The notes under the pieces are model-generated. The model ran no database searches. It was given only the letters and a program-made list of their open reading frames with translations, and was not told the origin of the DNA. A stretch of DNA of 64,000 nucleotides from Macrostomum hystrix (Eukaryota > Platyhelminthes > Macrostomidae). A program made the translations under genes and the position numbers. Position 1 is the first letter of the stretch. Every line of letters starts with the position of its first letter. This document shows, one piece after another, positions 11,996 to 22,700 of this stretch. The DNA lies in the NCBI GenBank assembly GCA_950097015.1, contig CATNEN010000038.1:29046501-29110500 (forward strand), in the 5' to 3' direction.

Positions 11996-12997
11996 TCAAT
12001 TGAACATTGGTCTACCGCTCCCACAACTATGTAGGTGGCAGCGTCCGCAGCCAAATGTGCACGCAAAATAGCCTCGAAATCTGGCGCCAATGAAGTAGGC
12101 GATCCAGTTGATAGCGCTGTTCATGTAGAGAAGGGTGTTAAAAATGGTAGAAACAGGTGGGCTCACGTTAATCACCTGCGAAAACGTATTAGCGATGCTC
12201 CAAGGCAAACTGAAAGCTAGAAAGTTGAAGTTGAGAAAAATCAGCAGAAAGCTGAGACGAGCCGCGCCTTTTCCCCGCTTGGCCGCGTCCGCGTCCGATG
12301 GCGCTAGCCTCATCGAGCGAAACAGCGCTGCGCACACGATCAGGGTGCCAATCAGTAGCAGCGAGCCCAGAGCCAGACGAGCCAAGTACAGTTCGAGCTG
12401 CACAACAATGCGATTGAACGAATAAGACGCTGGTGCGCAGGTTGTGGTCCAAGTAGTGTTGCAGGTCTCTAGTACAGGAAATGTGAGGCTTAATATTCCT
12501 AGAATTATAGCCAATATACAGACGCGAGTTCGCGTTAAAACTAGTTTCGCTCGCAACGGCATAGTAACAGCAACGACTCGATCGATAGTCAGTCCCAATT
12601 GAAAGAATGAAGCGCCATACAAGGCATAAAAAGTGATGAACCGATGCAGCATGCACAATGGCAAGCTGATGGAGTTCGGGTCTCTGTACCAGGCCCATGA
12701 TCCTTGGCCTATCCGGTACGCCATAACGCCGAAGTAATAAGTGCTGCCTCGGAACAGCAGGGTCAGCACGTCCGAGGCTGAGATGATGAGCATAAAGAGA
12801 CGCGTTGCGAAAGGAAAAGCCCTGCTGTGTCTCAGGATGACAGTGAAGCAGAGCAGATTTACAGTGCCACCGCCCCAGCATAAGATGGGAAACAGCCACA
12901 CGAACAGGTTCCAAATGTACAGTCTCCAGGCAGCATCCTCGTACCATATCGCAATGTCGCTCGCTTGAGTCACACTGTCGTTAGTCTCATTGTTCAT
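11996..12997 (-). CDS. Rhodopsin-like (class A) GPCR, orphan
   Basis: Single exon, 333 residues, seven hydrophobic segments. The N-terminus has two N-glycosylation sites (NET, NDS). TM2 holds the conserved Asp (SASD, residue 76). Cys115 and a Cys in loop 2 (179 or 187) can form the usual disulfide. TM3 ends DRV (139-141) instead of DRY. TM7 has NSAINWIAY (293-301) in place of NPxxY. This pattern is common among invertebrate peptide-type orphan receptors, but no ligand can be assigned. The frame stays open upstream to 13027 without an ATG, and a TTTTTTTCAG stretch just before suggests a 5' UTR splice acceptor. I therefore start at the first ATG, 12997. Confidence 0.88.
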   Translation of the reverse strand: MNNETNDSVTQASDIAIWYEDAAWRLYIWNLFVWLFPILCWGGGTVNLLCFTVILRHSRAFPFATRLFMLIISASDVLTLLFRGSTYYFGVMAYRIGQGSWAWYRDPNSISLPLCMLHRFITFYALYGASFFQLGLTIDRVVAVTMPLRAKLVLTRTRVCILAIILGILSLTFPVLETCNTTWTTTCAPASYSFNRIVVQLELYLARLALGSLLLIGTLIVCAALFRSMRLAPSDADAAKRGKGAARLSFLLIFLNFNFLAFSLPWSIANTFSQVINVSPPVSTIFNTLLYMNSAINWIAYFIGARFRGYFACTFGCGRCHLHSCGSGRPMFN

Positions 12998-14242
12998 AGT
13001 TCTGAAGTTCCCAGTGAGTTTCCCCAAATGTCAAGCTGAAAAAAACAAAATTTTGAGAATTTTATAATATTAAAAATTATCCTTCGTTTTAAACGGCATT
13101 GTGGGATTTGCAGTTCCCATTCTCGTCTTACCAAAATGAAGGTAGGGGACGTTCTAAAATGCTTTGCTGACTGCTGCGGCAAACTTCGTCTAACTTCTGC
13201 AGTAGCACAAAATTCTGTTTAAAATCGACGTTAAATACTTGTTCCCTGAGCAACTGAGCACTGGGCAGTGTTTACACAGTCCAGCACCTTTCGTCGAGAT
13301 CATTCACCCTTGAGTAGATGTGCGCACCGTTTCACATTTCCTCAGCAGGTCGTTGAAGACGCCCCTGTGAAACACGCAGCTGCCTGCAGATTCTGACCAT
13401 AAAGACCAAGTGGAAAATTTCGCACTGTTTGCACAGCCACTCCTGTTAGATCGAGAATCTTAAAACGCGTGCGTGCTGACCACTGTGTTAGAACAACTGA
13501 AGTGGGTAAAAATTTGAGAACACATAATGCACTAAGAGCACTAAGAAGGGCATAGCTCCATGAGGATAATAGTCAATAGATGAGTACGAGGTAGCAGCTC
13601 ACTGGAAAATGAGGAACAAGTCTAACTGTTTACAATCCATGCATATCAAATAACTTACTTGCTAGGAGCACCAGCAGCCTCAGTTGACAAGAGTGGTTGT
13701 GGGTGGTCCTAAAATATTGTTCGAAGCCCTGAACGATTGAAAGTTACGGTTCCTCGGCAATAAATTGAGCTAATTTAAAAAACTATGGAAACATGTTTTC
13801 AGAAGCAGCATCCTTCAGCAGATTTAATCTTAAATGTACTGATATATTTGTACAGCTTTTAGCTGAAACAGAAAACGAAAAATAATCAAGCAGTACTACG
13901 CTGGGCTAAAAAATCGATAAAATAACAATAATTTGTATACTGAAAGCAGTACTGTTGTGTGGCTTCAAGTGATAGTGCATTTAATCGTAATTCATAAATA
14001 CTTGTAGCACGATACGTCAAATGAAAATTATGTTGCAGCTAGTTAACTCAGTAATTTGTTTGAATGCTACGAGAACAATGGTTTAAACTGCAAATAATCA
14101 TACTGTTTTGCATAATAAACAAAGCTGAGGTTATATACTCGTAGAATAAACTTTTTTCGTTTTTTAACTATTTAGCAACTAGTGAATGATATACTGGACG
14201 CATCTCTTAAAGTCGCAAACACTTGAACTGCCTGCGGAGTCA
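12998..14242. other. Intergenic stretch with no supported gene
   Basis: Between the 5' end of the GPCR and the 3' end of the OATP gene, both on the minus strand. A likely GPCR 5' UTR acceptor lies near 13031-13040. The remainder is moderately AT-rich. I found no coding exon and no element of the repeat families seen elsewhere. Confidence 0.5.
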
Positions 14243-17200
14243 TCATTGATTTAGCGGCTCAAGAGCGGGGTCGCCATTGCTCTCTGCAGCGGTTTTTTCA
14301 TCCCTAGTCAAGCCCTTCACAGCGCGCAGTTCTTCTTCGGCTTCAAAGGCCTCGGCGGTGGCGGCGGTCCCATCGCGACCGTAGCGTCTGGCGCAGAAGA
14401 ACCAAACGAGAAAGAAGAAGACGCAGGCAATAGCATGGCCGAACACAGAGAGCAGGTGGAAGGCGTAGCGGAACGCCACCCGATCGTACATTTCACAGTA
14501 GGAGCGCTGACCGTCGTTGCTGTTGATCAGGCAGATGTTGTCGAACACGGCCCCAATTAATGGTGGAAGCAGAGACGCTGAAAATTGAAAACAGTTAGAT
14601 ACTAATCTGGATCTAAGAACCAGGGCCTCACTTTAAGCCTGTGATGACCTCCGAATAATTACATGCCTACTCGTAATTTCGAATCCGTAAGTGTGTTTAT
14701 TCGAGGCAATGCTAAGAAGTGCTTCAGAACTATTACTTTGATAAAAAAAGTTGAAACCAAAATTGTTGAACGAGATTTACATTCGGCGGCACAACCTACA
14801 GCAATTGCTCAGCGCATCAAAAGTCTAAAGACTATTCGAAGAAGGTGCTACCGAAGCTCCTCCCTAGATAGGGCTTCAGTGGCGGTGCAGAACTACCGCA
14901 TTGATGTGCATACCAAATTTATGCCTCGCTGGCTGCGTGTCGACGCGTCGCCAAATAATCCTAACTATTCTAAACGTCAGTCTTTACAGTTCACAGTCCA
15001 CACAGTGAAAAATGTTCGGTTGCCCAGTTGCCCAATGGTGTGATGAACTCACAAGTAATGCCCCACATGAAGCTGCTAGAAGCCAGGGCCAGCGCTTTAT
15101 CTCTGGGCTGGACGCAGCGCAAATTGATAACCGCCTCCTGGGTGCGGGCCGAGCACTGAAGGGCGCCCAAGGCTATGGAAATCAGGGCGTAGGCCATCAG
15201 GCTTGAGTAGCAAGCGCCCTCGCAGGTGCCCAGGCGCACGGAGCCGCCGGGCACGCACTGACAGCCGCTCGTGAGACCTCCAGCCTGCGAGCAGCCGGCA
15301 ACGCAGGGAGAAAAATATGTCACATTGCCACCGCAGACTGGGAAGTAATCAGATCGCGTGCAAGCCCCACAGTCGCCAAGGCCGCAGTAAGAGCCGTTGA
15401 CGTAATATTCGCCTGAGGAAAAAAGCATGGTTTTCACTTCATTCTAAAAGGTACAGAAGCAAGTTATCTATACACCTCAACAAGCGGGCCTCTTAATCAA
15501 GGGAATTAAGGTCTGTGATGCTGCGAAAACTGCAACGTTCCACATTCATTTGGGGCGCAGCAGCGGAGAGAAGGCTTGGACAATTAGAGAGAATTGTCGT
15601 GCAATTTACGCCCTAGACTGCCAACCTCCAAACCAAAGTAAAGGTGTTCACTGCCTGACGATGAGAAAGTCACGGCAGATGTGTGTATGTGTGCGTGTGT
15701 GATCAGGAATCAGCGAAATGGGCAGAATTGCCTCCTCGCTGGCTGCAGGTCTAGTGCCACTAAATTGTGCACAATTGCCTGAGGCCAATAATAAGTGGAA
15801 CATGTTAGCAAATGACTCACCAGCGGCTGGTGACGAATGAGGACTGGTGAGTACATGCGGGGTGTCGCAAACGAATAGTGTGCCGACGTAATACCGCAGC
15901 ACTCCGAACAGGTGAACAAATGCGTGAAAGCGAGCCAGTGAGTACATGCTCATTTGAAAGCGATAGGAAATTAATATGCTCAATAGTAGTCCGAGGCCAA
16001 ATGTCAGCGGCATAAGAAGACCTGCCAAGAGGAATAAAAAAGAAATAGTCTTCTGATTATAGAAAGACAAACACTACCGTATGTTCTCACCTGTGATGGC
16101 GCTGGCCTCGCTCTGCGGCAGGTCGAAATGATGCTCCAAATATTTGGCATTGTAATTCGCCGGTGTACTCAGTGCAACGAATTCGAAAAAGTTGCCAATT
16201 AAGAGGCAGAGAAAAATTGGATTGACAAACAATCGCTTTAATGAGCGTAGGAGGCCTAGAATAAGAAAAAACGTGACACATCAGAAATTATATACGAGTA
16301 TAACCTGTTGCAGCCTAGGCGCAATACTGCGAGAACTCAGTTAAATCAAGCATTGGCGCAGCCTTGCAGCAGCACTCGCTCTCGCAGCTGTCTATGGCAC
16401 AGGCTGGTGGAATGCCACTCGCTCTCGAAGCTGTCTATGGCACTGACTGGTGGAACGCCACTCGCTCTCGAAGCTGTCTATGGCACTGACTGGTGGAATG
16501 CCACTCGCTCTCGAAGCTGCCTATGGCACAGACTGATTGCTTCGTCTATCGCACCAGTCTGTGCCATAGACAGCTGGCAGAGCGAGTGCTGCTGCATGGC
16601 TGTGCTTATGCATGATTATGCCAATAATCCAATGCCAATAACAATAATACTATGGTTAAACTGAGTTCTCCCAAGATCAACTAGGCTGCCAAAGGCTATA
16701 TTAGCACGAAATGCGTTTCGCATCAAAAAGCTTACCAAGAAAGGTCTTCTCCTGGTTGCGCGAGTCTGGGCTAGCCAGCTCCTCTTGCTGCAGGATGTCA
16801 GACTTCTGCTCCGACTGCTTCAACAGTAGCCTGATGATGGGATTCTTTAGCTTGCTGGGATCCTTGGCGACGCGCAGAGGCACCTCGCGGGGAAAAAAGA
16901 ACAACGGAAACGATGCGGTCATGCCCAGGATGCCTGTGGCCAGGTAACCAAGCCACCACGCACCGATCCACAATGGACTCTTCTGGCTACCAACGAACTG
17001 ACTGAGGGTGCCGCTCAGGTTCTCATTTAGCTTAGTTGTACGCGAGCCCAACTGGTAGCCCAGAATTGGCCCGATGGCTCGCAATAGTGTGTACATTCCT
17101 AGGATTTTAACACAATGGTCGTTAAATCTTTAAGTGTCATGTAATAATAATGAAACTACAGTATAATTTATTAAACCTGACCCCGATGGGTTCAGCCAAC

Positions 17201-18271
17201 AGCACAGCCGTAGCTAATGTGCGGCACATCTGAAGGCTGCGTTCAGTCCATGAGGATGTAAACTTTAGGTTCTATAGTTGTCAATCCTCGAGCCAAACCG
17301 ATTGAATTTGGGAAGTTTGTCAAGCAGCAGACTTCAATGTTACGCAAACGCAGTAGTGTAACTATTTCGCTGCCTGCATCACCATGCATCATTCATGAAC
17401 CTGGGCTCCCGGAAGTTTTCCGGGAGCTACTGGATCAATCAGCTACTTATTTCAGTCGATGGGTTCGAGTATTGACCTTTGGCTCCATTCTAGAGCTTTA
17501 AGTTGATATCCCCTTTCGAGATTTTGCGCGCCGCCAAGACTCACCAATAAACACGCCCGACCATTGTTTTGTCATATCGTCGATGAACGCGAAAGTGACA
17601 TTCCAAAACGGTCCAACAGCAACGCCTTGGATGACGCCGCCAAGTAAGAAGATGATGAACGCAACGTTCGACTGGATCTCGATGCCCCAGCGAGCGTCAA
17701 TTGACGTGGCATTATTCAGCGTCGATGGAGTTGTAAGTTCAGACGCCAGCTCATCAGCCTTTGCTAGGCAATAGGGAATCTTTGAGCTAGACAAGGAGCT
17801 CGAAGAGGCGTTTGGACTGACGCTCATACTAGCAACGGCATCTGCACCGAACACCTCTTCAGTTGTGAACTTGGAGCCAAAGAAAAGATAGGGAAGAAAA
17901 TAAATTATTCCCGTAGTTCCGTAGGCCATTGTGCAAACAGCCAGCAGTCTTGGTCGATGACTCATACTGCCGAAATGAGCGGTAAAAAGTACAGTAGCAA
18001 GGTAGCCGAAATCGTTAGCGGACAGAACGAAGCCAACCGTTCGCGTTTTCCAGTCGAAGCGCTTCTCGAATGTGCTAACCATCGAGTTGTGATAGGTTCC
18101 GAGAAGAGCTGAGGCGACTGATGCGCCAACTAGGCAGGTGAATAGAAGTGTGAACTTTCGACAGGGCTGGAGACATGCCGGCCTAAAGCCTGCCACGCCG
18201 CACAATTGCTCCTCGTCGTTATCGTTCTCTTCGACATTGTCGTCAGCTTCTACATTATGCTGCTCAGACAT
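14243..18271 (-). CDS. Organic anion transporting polypeptide (OATP/SLCO family)
   Basis: Six exons in transcript order: 17545-18271, 16736-17098, 16091-16255, 15821-16021, 15053-15412, 14243-14577. All junctions are phase 1 and the total is 716 residues, the usual OATP size. The family carries out sodium-independent uptake of amphipathic organic anions across the plasma membrane with 12 membrane segments. Exon 1 gives an acidic N-terminus (MSEQHNVEADDNVEEND) and the first membrane segments (GASVASALLGTYHNSM). Exon 2 holds the superfamily signature, here WIGAWWLGYL. Exon 5 encodes the Cys-rich Kazal-like extracellular loop (CGLGDCGACTRSDYFPVCGG...CVPGGSVRLGTCEGACY). The last exon has IGAVFDNICLI and a charged tail ending EPLNQ. 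Start: the frame is open above but the first ATG is at 18271. Introns hold a SINE, a foldback element and an inverted-repeat element. Confidence 0.92.
15540..15790 (+). mobile_element. SINE family 1, copy 3 (5'-truncated)
   Basis: Begins in the body at CCACATTCATTTGGGGCGCA and lacks the tRNA-like head. It continues with CTGACGATGAGAAAGTCA and GGGCAGAATTGCCTCCTCGC. It lies antisense in an OATP intron (15413-15820). Confidence 0.8.
16311..16688. mobile_element. Foldback (inverted-repeat) element
   Basis: The ends are inverted: CAGCCTAGG...GAGAACTCAGTT at the left and AACTGAGTTCTC...CTAGGCTG at the right. Inside these, a second pair of arms (GCAGCACTCGCTCTCGCAGC / ...AGCGAGTGCTGCTGC) flanks about three copies of a 43-bp unit containing AAGCTGTCTATGGCACTGAC. 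It lies in the OATP intron 16256-16735. No coding capacity. It is probably a non-autonomous DNA element. Confidence 0.7.
17262..17496. mobile_element. Inverted-repeat element, AACCAAACCGACTGAA family, short copy
   Basis: The left arm has CAATCCTCGAGCCAAACCGA and the right arm has TCAGTCGATGGGTTCGAGTA followed by GGCTCCATTCTAGAGC. These match the longer copies at 39090-39688 and 58303-58893. It sits in the first OATP intron. Limits approximate. Confidence 0.55.
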
Positions 18272-18750
18272 TTTTAAAATAATTTTTTCAAGCAAGAGTT
18301 TTCTAAGTGAATAGGCCTCTTTACTTGTAGCTTCTTTCTTGGTTGGAATTTAGAAATCCGACTGCTAAATACTTTTCGTGAATGACCCTTCCAAGCGAGG
18401 CACGCTGGCTTTGAATACGCAGAGAGTTCGCCCTCCTTATCTATACTGTGTGGATTGAATATGCTAGTGCCAAAACGCAGTATGCACACGTGATCAGGTC
18501 TGTATATTCTACAAGCTGATTTGGAGACAGTTTCTGAGTTGCCACAATTTTGTGAGCTGTCTCTCTTATCTATATCGGCTGAGGCATTATGAACTGACGA
18601 ATAAATTTGGCAGCAGGACTTCGTTCTGTGGTCAAAGAAGCGACAAAATGTCAGTAAAAATACACCCGTTTCAATACCTGCACTGGCGTCTTTTCGTCAG
18701 TTATCTAATTAACTGTCTATTAATTGAACTTTGTACCTTTATTACCGCAG

Positions 18751-19550
18751 TTGATGCTGCTGTTGTTAAGGTGGAAGGCCTGTCCAACCTGTTTGCCACC
18801 TCGTCAGGAGTGCTGCAGGGCGACACGCTGGCCCCGTTCCTCTTCGTACTTCTCCTGGAGTGGGTGCTTCGGACTGCTCTCCCCTCGGCTGAAGACTGCT
18901 CTGCGCTCTTCCTGTTGCGCAGACGCATCGGTCGCCGCCACGATGAGAAGCGCCTCAGTGTGCTTGGCTATGCCGACGACCTCGCCCTCCTGTCTTTGAC
19001 AGGTTGGCTGAGGTGGCACCAAGCGTCGGCCTAGTGATCAACACGCTTAAGACCGAGGTGCTGACCGTGCCGGCCGACATTCCAGCGGACCTGACGTGCC
19101 GCGCGCAGACAGGCAGATCATCTCGCTCGCAAGCTGCCAGCGGTTCACTTACCTCGGTGGTCTGGTGCCCAACGTGGAAGACGACATCCGGCGGCGATAT
19201 GGTCGACCTACCGTTCGATCCAGGCCGTCCTCCAGTCCACAGCGCTGCCTGACCGCCAGAGCGCTCGGTTGTGGCAGGCGATGGTCGAGACCGTCCTGCT
19301 GTACAACGCCGGTGCACCATCCTGCGGTAGCGGCGACTTCGACTAGCGGGCAATGTTATTCGGGTCGAGAGCTACAGCCGCCAGCCCGCCCAGGACGTCC
19401 TGCTGCTCACCCTGCAGGGCCCCTTCAGGCGCGACCAGGTTCAGACCCGCCGCTACGTCGACTGCTTGCTGAGCGACGCCGTGGCGCCCGACACTGCCAC
19501 CGGCGCGGACCACGTTCGCGCGCTGGCTCTGCGGCGCGCCATCTGACGCT
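18751..19550 (+). pseudogene. LINE reverse transcriptase fragment, frameshifted
   Basis: From about 18751 the frame reads through a reverse transcriptase core: SGVLQGDTLAPFLF and GYADDLALLS, the latter with the catalytic YADD. The frame then breaks near 19000. Continuation in the other two frames is recognisable as the C-terminal part (GLVINTLKTEVL, RFTYLGG, WQAMVETVLLYN by composite reading, then DCLLSDAVAPDT). Upstream domains and the 5' end are missing, so it is a dead, 5'-truncated non-LTR retrotransposon copy. GC is well above its surroundings. Confidence 0.8.
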
Positions 19551-19574
19551 GCTTCCCTGGCTTTTGGGGCTGGC

Positions 19575-19830
19575 TTTGTATGGGTTGTAGCCTAATGATA
19601 TCAGAGCGTTTGACTAACGACTTAAAGGTCGATAGTTCGATTCCCAACTTTAGACTATTCGTGTCAACTAGCAAGACACTTTAATCTGCATTACTTCAGT
19701 TTACCCAGCTGTCCAACGGGTACCAGCATTCGCTTGGGTGATGATTGAGGGTAGGTATTGGGCAGCAGTTCGCAGCCTTAAAAACAACGCGGTTGTGCTA
19801 GCTGTCTGTCGGATGCACATCAGGACAAAT
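19575..19830 (+). mobile_element. tRNA-derived SINE, family 2, copy 2
   Basis: The tRNA-like head reads GTTGTAGCCTAATGATATCA, then GAGCGTTTGACTAACGAC, then a B-box-like ATAGTTCGATTCCC. The body AGCAAGACACTTTAATCTGC and TTTACCCAGCTGTCC matches inverted copies at 48830-49040 and 51490-51720. It directly follows the LINE fragment and may share its 3' machinery (inference). Confidence 0.65.
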
Positions 19831-20350
19831 CAAGGGAGATATAATAAATAATTAATTTTTATTTAAAATCTACGCATATAAATTTAGATCGTGTTTAAAA
19901 ATTGCAAAATTTAGAAAAATGCTTTTTTCCATGCTTACAATAAAGATTATACTACTCTACTTTAAATGCTACTTAAAGTAGTGCAACGCATTTAACTCTT
20001 ACTTTGTCCAAGTTGCTATAATAATATTACCCGTATTTAGAGATCGTTTAGAATGATGCTTAGATACTTGAAGGGGTGAGTGGCAGAGCGGTTAAAGTGC
20101 TCGCCTCTCGCAACAAGATCATTGAACTCGATTCCGCGGCGAAGCACATTCTATTGACAAACGCAGCCGCAGCCGCAGAGAGAATGCTCGGAGAGCTTGT
20201 TATGCAATTCATAGCCTTGAGGGCCAACCTCCAAGGCACAGTGAAAGTACACACTACCTGATGACGAGAAAGTAAGAGCAGATGTGCACACCTGTGTGAG
20301 CGTGTGCCTGTGTATGCCTGTGCGTGTCTGTGGTATCTGTATGGTATCTA

Positions 20351-21140
20351 CGAGGTGCATTCAAAAAGTTATTTTCGGTCCTTTGGCATTGTTTTGTAAA
20401 TGACAAATAGAACAAATTTTTTTCAAATACTGCAAGTTAAGTTTATGGCCTAAACCTTCCTGCGTTTTTAAGCCTTAGCTGGTGACTACAAGCAATTTTT
20501 AAGCTACCCTTCTATTTCTTGGCCATGGCAGAATCTTTTTCAAAGCAAGACGTTCGGAGCTTGATGAAGTTCCAATTCCTGCAAGGAAAGAAACCTCCGG
20601 AGATGTTTAGAGAGCTGAGACGCGACTGACTTGCGAAGAGCTGTCAGAAGATGTCGGAGTGTCAGTTGGCAGTGTGCACACCATTCTGACAGAGCGTCTC
20701 AACCTGCAGAAGATATTCAGCAAGTGGGTGCCACACCTGCTGATAGGTGAGCAGAAGATGCAACGTGCTCTGGCCGCCACCAACCACTTGCGCCGTTTCC
20801 AGCGAGGAGAGAATTTTCTTTCGTCCGCCCTACTCGCCCGATTTGTCACCCTGTGACTTCTTCCTATTCCCATCTGTGAAGAAGCACCTTCGGGGCATTC
20901 GATTCGACAGCGTCGAGCACATCAAAGCTGCTTGCCAAGGTGCGGTGCGTGAAACGGACGCGAGAGGCGTGGGTACTGGAATCAGAGGTCTGGTGCATCG
21001 CTGGCAGAAGTGCAAGGACATTGGCGGTGAATATGTTGAGTGACCGAATGACATTAAATGACCAACCATGTTTTCATTGTTCCATACGTTTTTTGTTAAT
21101 TTTTGCTGAGCACCGAAAAGAACTTTTTGAATGCACCTCG
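20351..21140 (+). mobile_element. Internally deleted mariner element with 28-bp terminal inverted repeats
   Basis: Terminal repeats start CGAGGTGCATTCAAAAAGTT and agree at 27 of 28 positions. TA flanks both ends (20349-20350, 21141-21142), the target duplication of Tc1/mariner elements. At 790 bp it is shorter than a full mariner of about 1.3 kb. Confidence 0.92.
20525..21043 (+). pseudogene. Mariner transposase remnant
   Basis: An ATG at 20525 opens a mariner-type N-terminus (RSLMKFQFLQGKKPPEMFRE), stopped by TGA after about 34 codons. Another frame holds SVGSVHTILTERLNLQKIFS and WVPHLLIGEQKMQRALAAT. A third holds YSPDLSPCDFFLFPSVKKHL, the region of the last catalytic Asp of the mariner DD34D triad. 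The segment with the first two Asp residues is deleted. The element cannot make an active enzyme. Confidence 0.88.
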
Positions 21141-21200
21141 TATAGCTGTTACTATCTGGTGTGCTATCGCCCGTAGCCCACCTGCAATAAATAATTATTA

Positions 21201-22700
21201 CTGATATATACTTAAAGCTATATTGAAGAGCAATAATACTACTGTCGACCTTCACAAGCTAACCAGTTAACTAGCTAATACATGCCAACAGCCAACTCGA
21301 AGTCTGATGCAGCGGTATTTTTTCCACAAACTTAAACTAAAAGCAGCAGCTGCTTCTGAGAATGCTCGTTCTTTAACCAGGGGCAGAGTTAAATGCCTAG
21401 TACAATGCGCACAGTGGAGTACAGGTAGGACATACTGAGAAAAGAATGCATTCTTAATTATGTACTCAGTTGTTCCAAGTCACTACACACGCGCGTGAAA
21501 ACGTAGTTGTTACGAATTCGAAAATTTCTTTATCTAATTATGAGAGCAGCTTAACATTTTTATCGCAGTACACAACAGCACGAAACGACTAAACTTCATT
21601 TGAAATTCCTTTTAATAACGACAAAACTCCACTTGATATTAGGACACGGCAAGCGATAGCCGAATCTTAGACTGCAGTAGACCCATTCTGTATCTAAATG
21701 TTATCGCTGGCCCTGACTATAGTCTTCTTATAAACTGGTTAGCGCATAAAAAGCAAGTCAGAGAATAATATTTGAATTCGTTCTGATCAGTTGTTCACCG
21801 CAAGCAATGGTTTTCAAAAAAACTGGTTATATTTATTATGGTGCTACTATCATAGAAAACATTTCCTTTTTAGGGATGCAGTAGCTTCTTTTCTATGACA
21901 ATGAAAGTGCAAAAAAATATAAAATACTCATTATCAAGTATTGAGATTGTTAAAGCTATGAAAAATTCGCTCTTAAAACTACGAGTAATGTAAATAACTG
22001 CATTTATAATATACCATAACGCTACTCAAAATCATTAATATATGCGTAATTTTTCTGGAGAATATAAATTTAGTAAGCAGTCGTGATATTAAAAGAAAAA
22101 CATGAAAAAAATTTTACCAGTTAAAATGAGAAAACAGAGTCGGCTACTTTCTATTATATATAAAAGGCCCAGTTTTACCGAAAATAAAATTAATTAATCG
22201 AGGCAAGATTACATAACCCTACAATTTCTTACTACAGGAAGTAATTTTTACTTACTTTCACAAGTCACTTGTAGGGACATTAATGTCATATAATATTATA
22301 TCTAGATCAATAAATTAACTAGCTATGACTAACAATAGAAAAAAACTACGTTTAGTGATGAAAATACTTTCGACAAAGTAGAAATGACCCCACCATTAGA
22401 CCACAAGTAGCTTAACCTCACAACTTTGTAATTATAACACATTGAATCGCACTGCTTTTTAAAAATGTAACTTCCAAAGTTAGTTTATCGTAAAGTGCGG
22501 AAAATTTAGATCCATATGATGGACTCAAAAATCGGTCATTCTGTTTGGGAGCTATACTGAAGTAGGCAGTGGGTATTTTAAATAGCCCGTGATCTTTCTC
22601 AGGGAAATAATAGCGAGGTCTTTCTACTGTTAAGCAAACAACTGAAGTGTTAATAAAAAGCCTCCGGCAAATAGTGTGTTTGAATTAATTAGCTGAATCA
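21201..22700. other. AT-rich intergenic stretch with no gene seen
   Basis: Between the mariner/SINE block and the 3' end of the first TSPO gene. AT-rich with short homopolymer runs. I see no open exon, tRNA or named repeat. A GGGTATTTTAAATAGCCC stretch near 22570 resembles the ends of the CCCGACGAGAA family. Confidence 0.5.

Larger units (their letters stand above)
20073..21200 (+). mobile_element. SINE family 1, copy 4, split by a mariner element
   Basis: Head GGGGTGAGTGGCAGAGCGG at 20073, body to 20348. Sequence resumes at 21143 and ends in the SINE tail (CGTAGCCCACCTGCAATAAA). The mariner copy sits between them, flanked by TA. Confidence 0.85.

Noticed and set aside
12189-12947. 252-codon minus-strand frame overlapping the GPCR
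   Set aside because: It is an out-of-frame shadow of the GPCR; the main frame has seven membrane segments and family motifs, this one has none.
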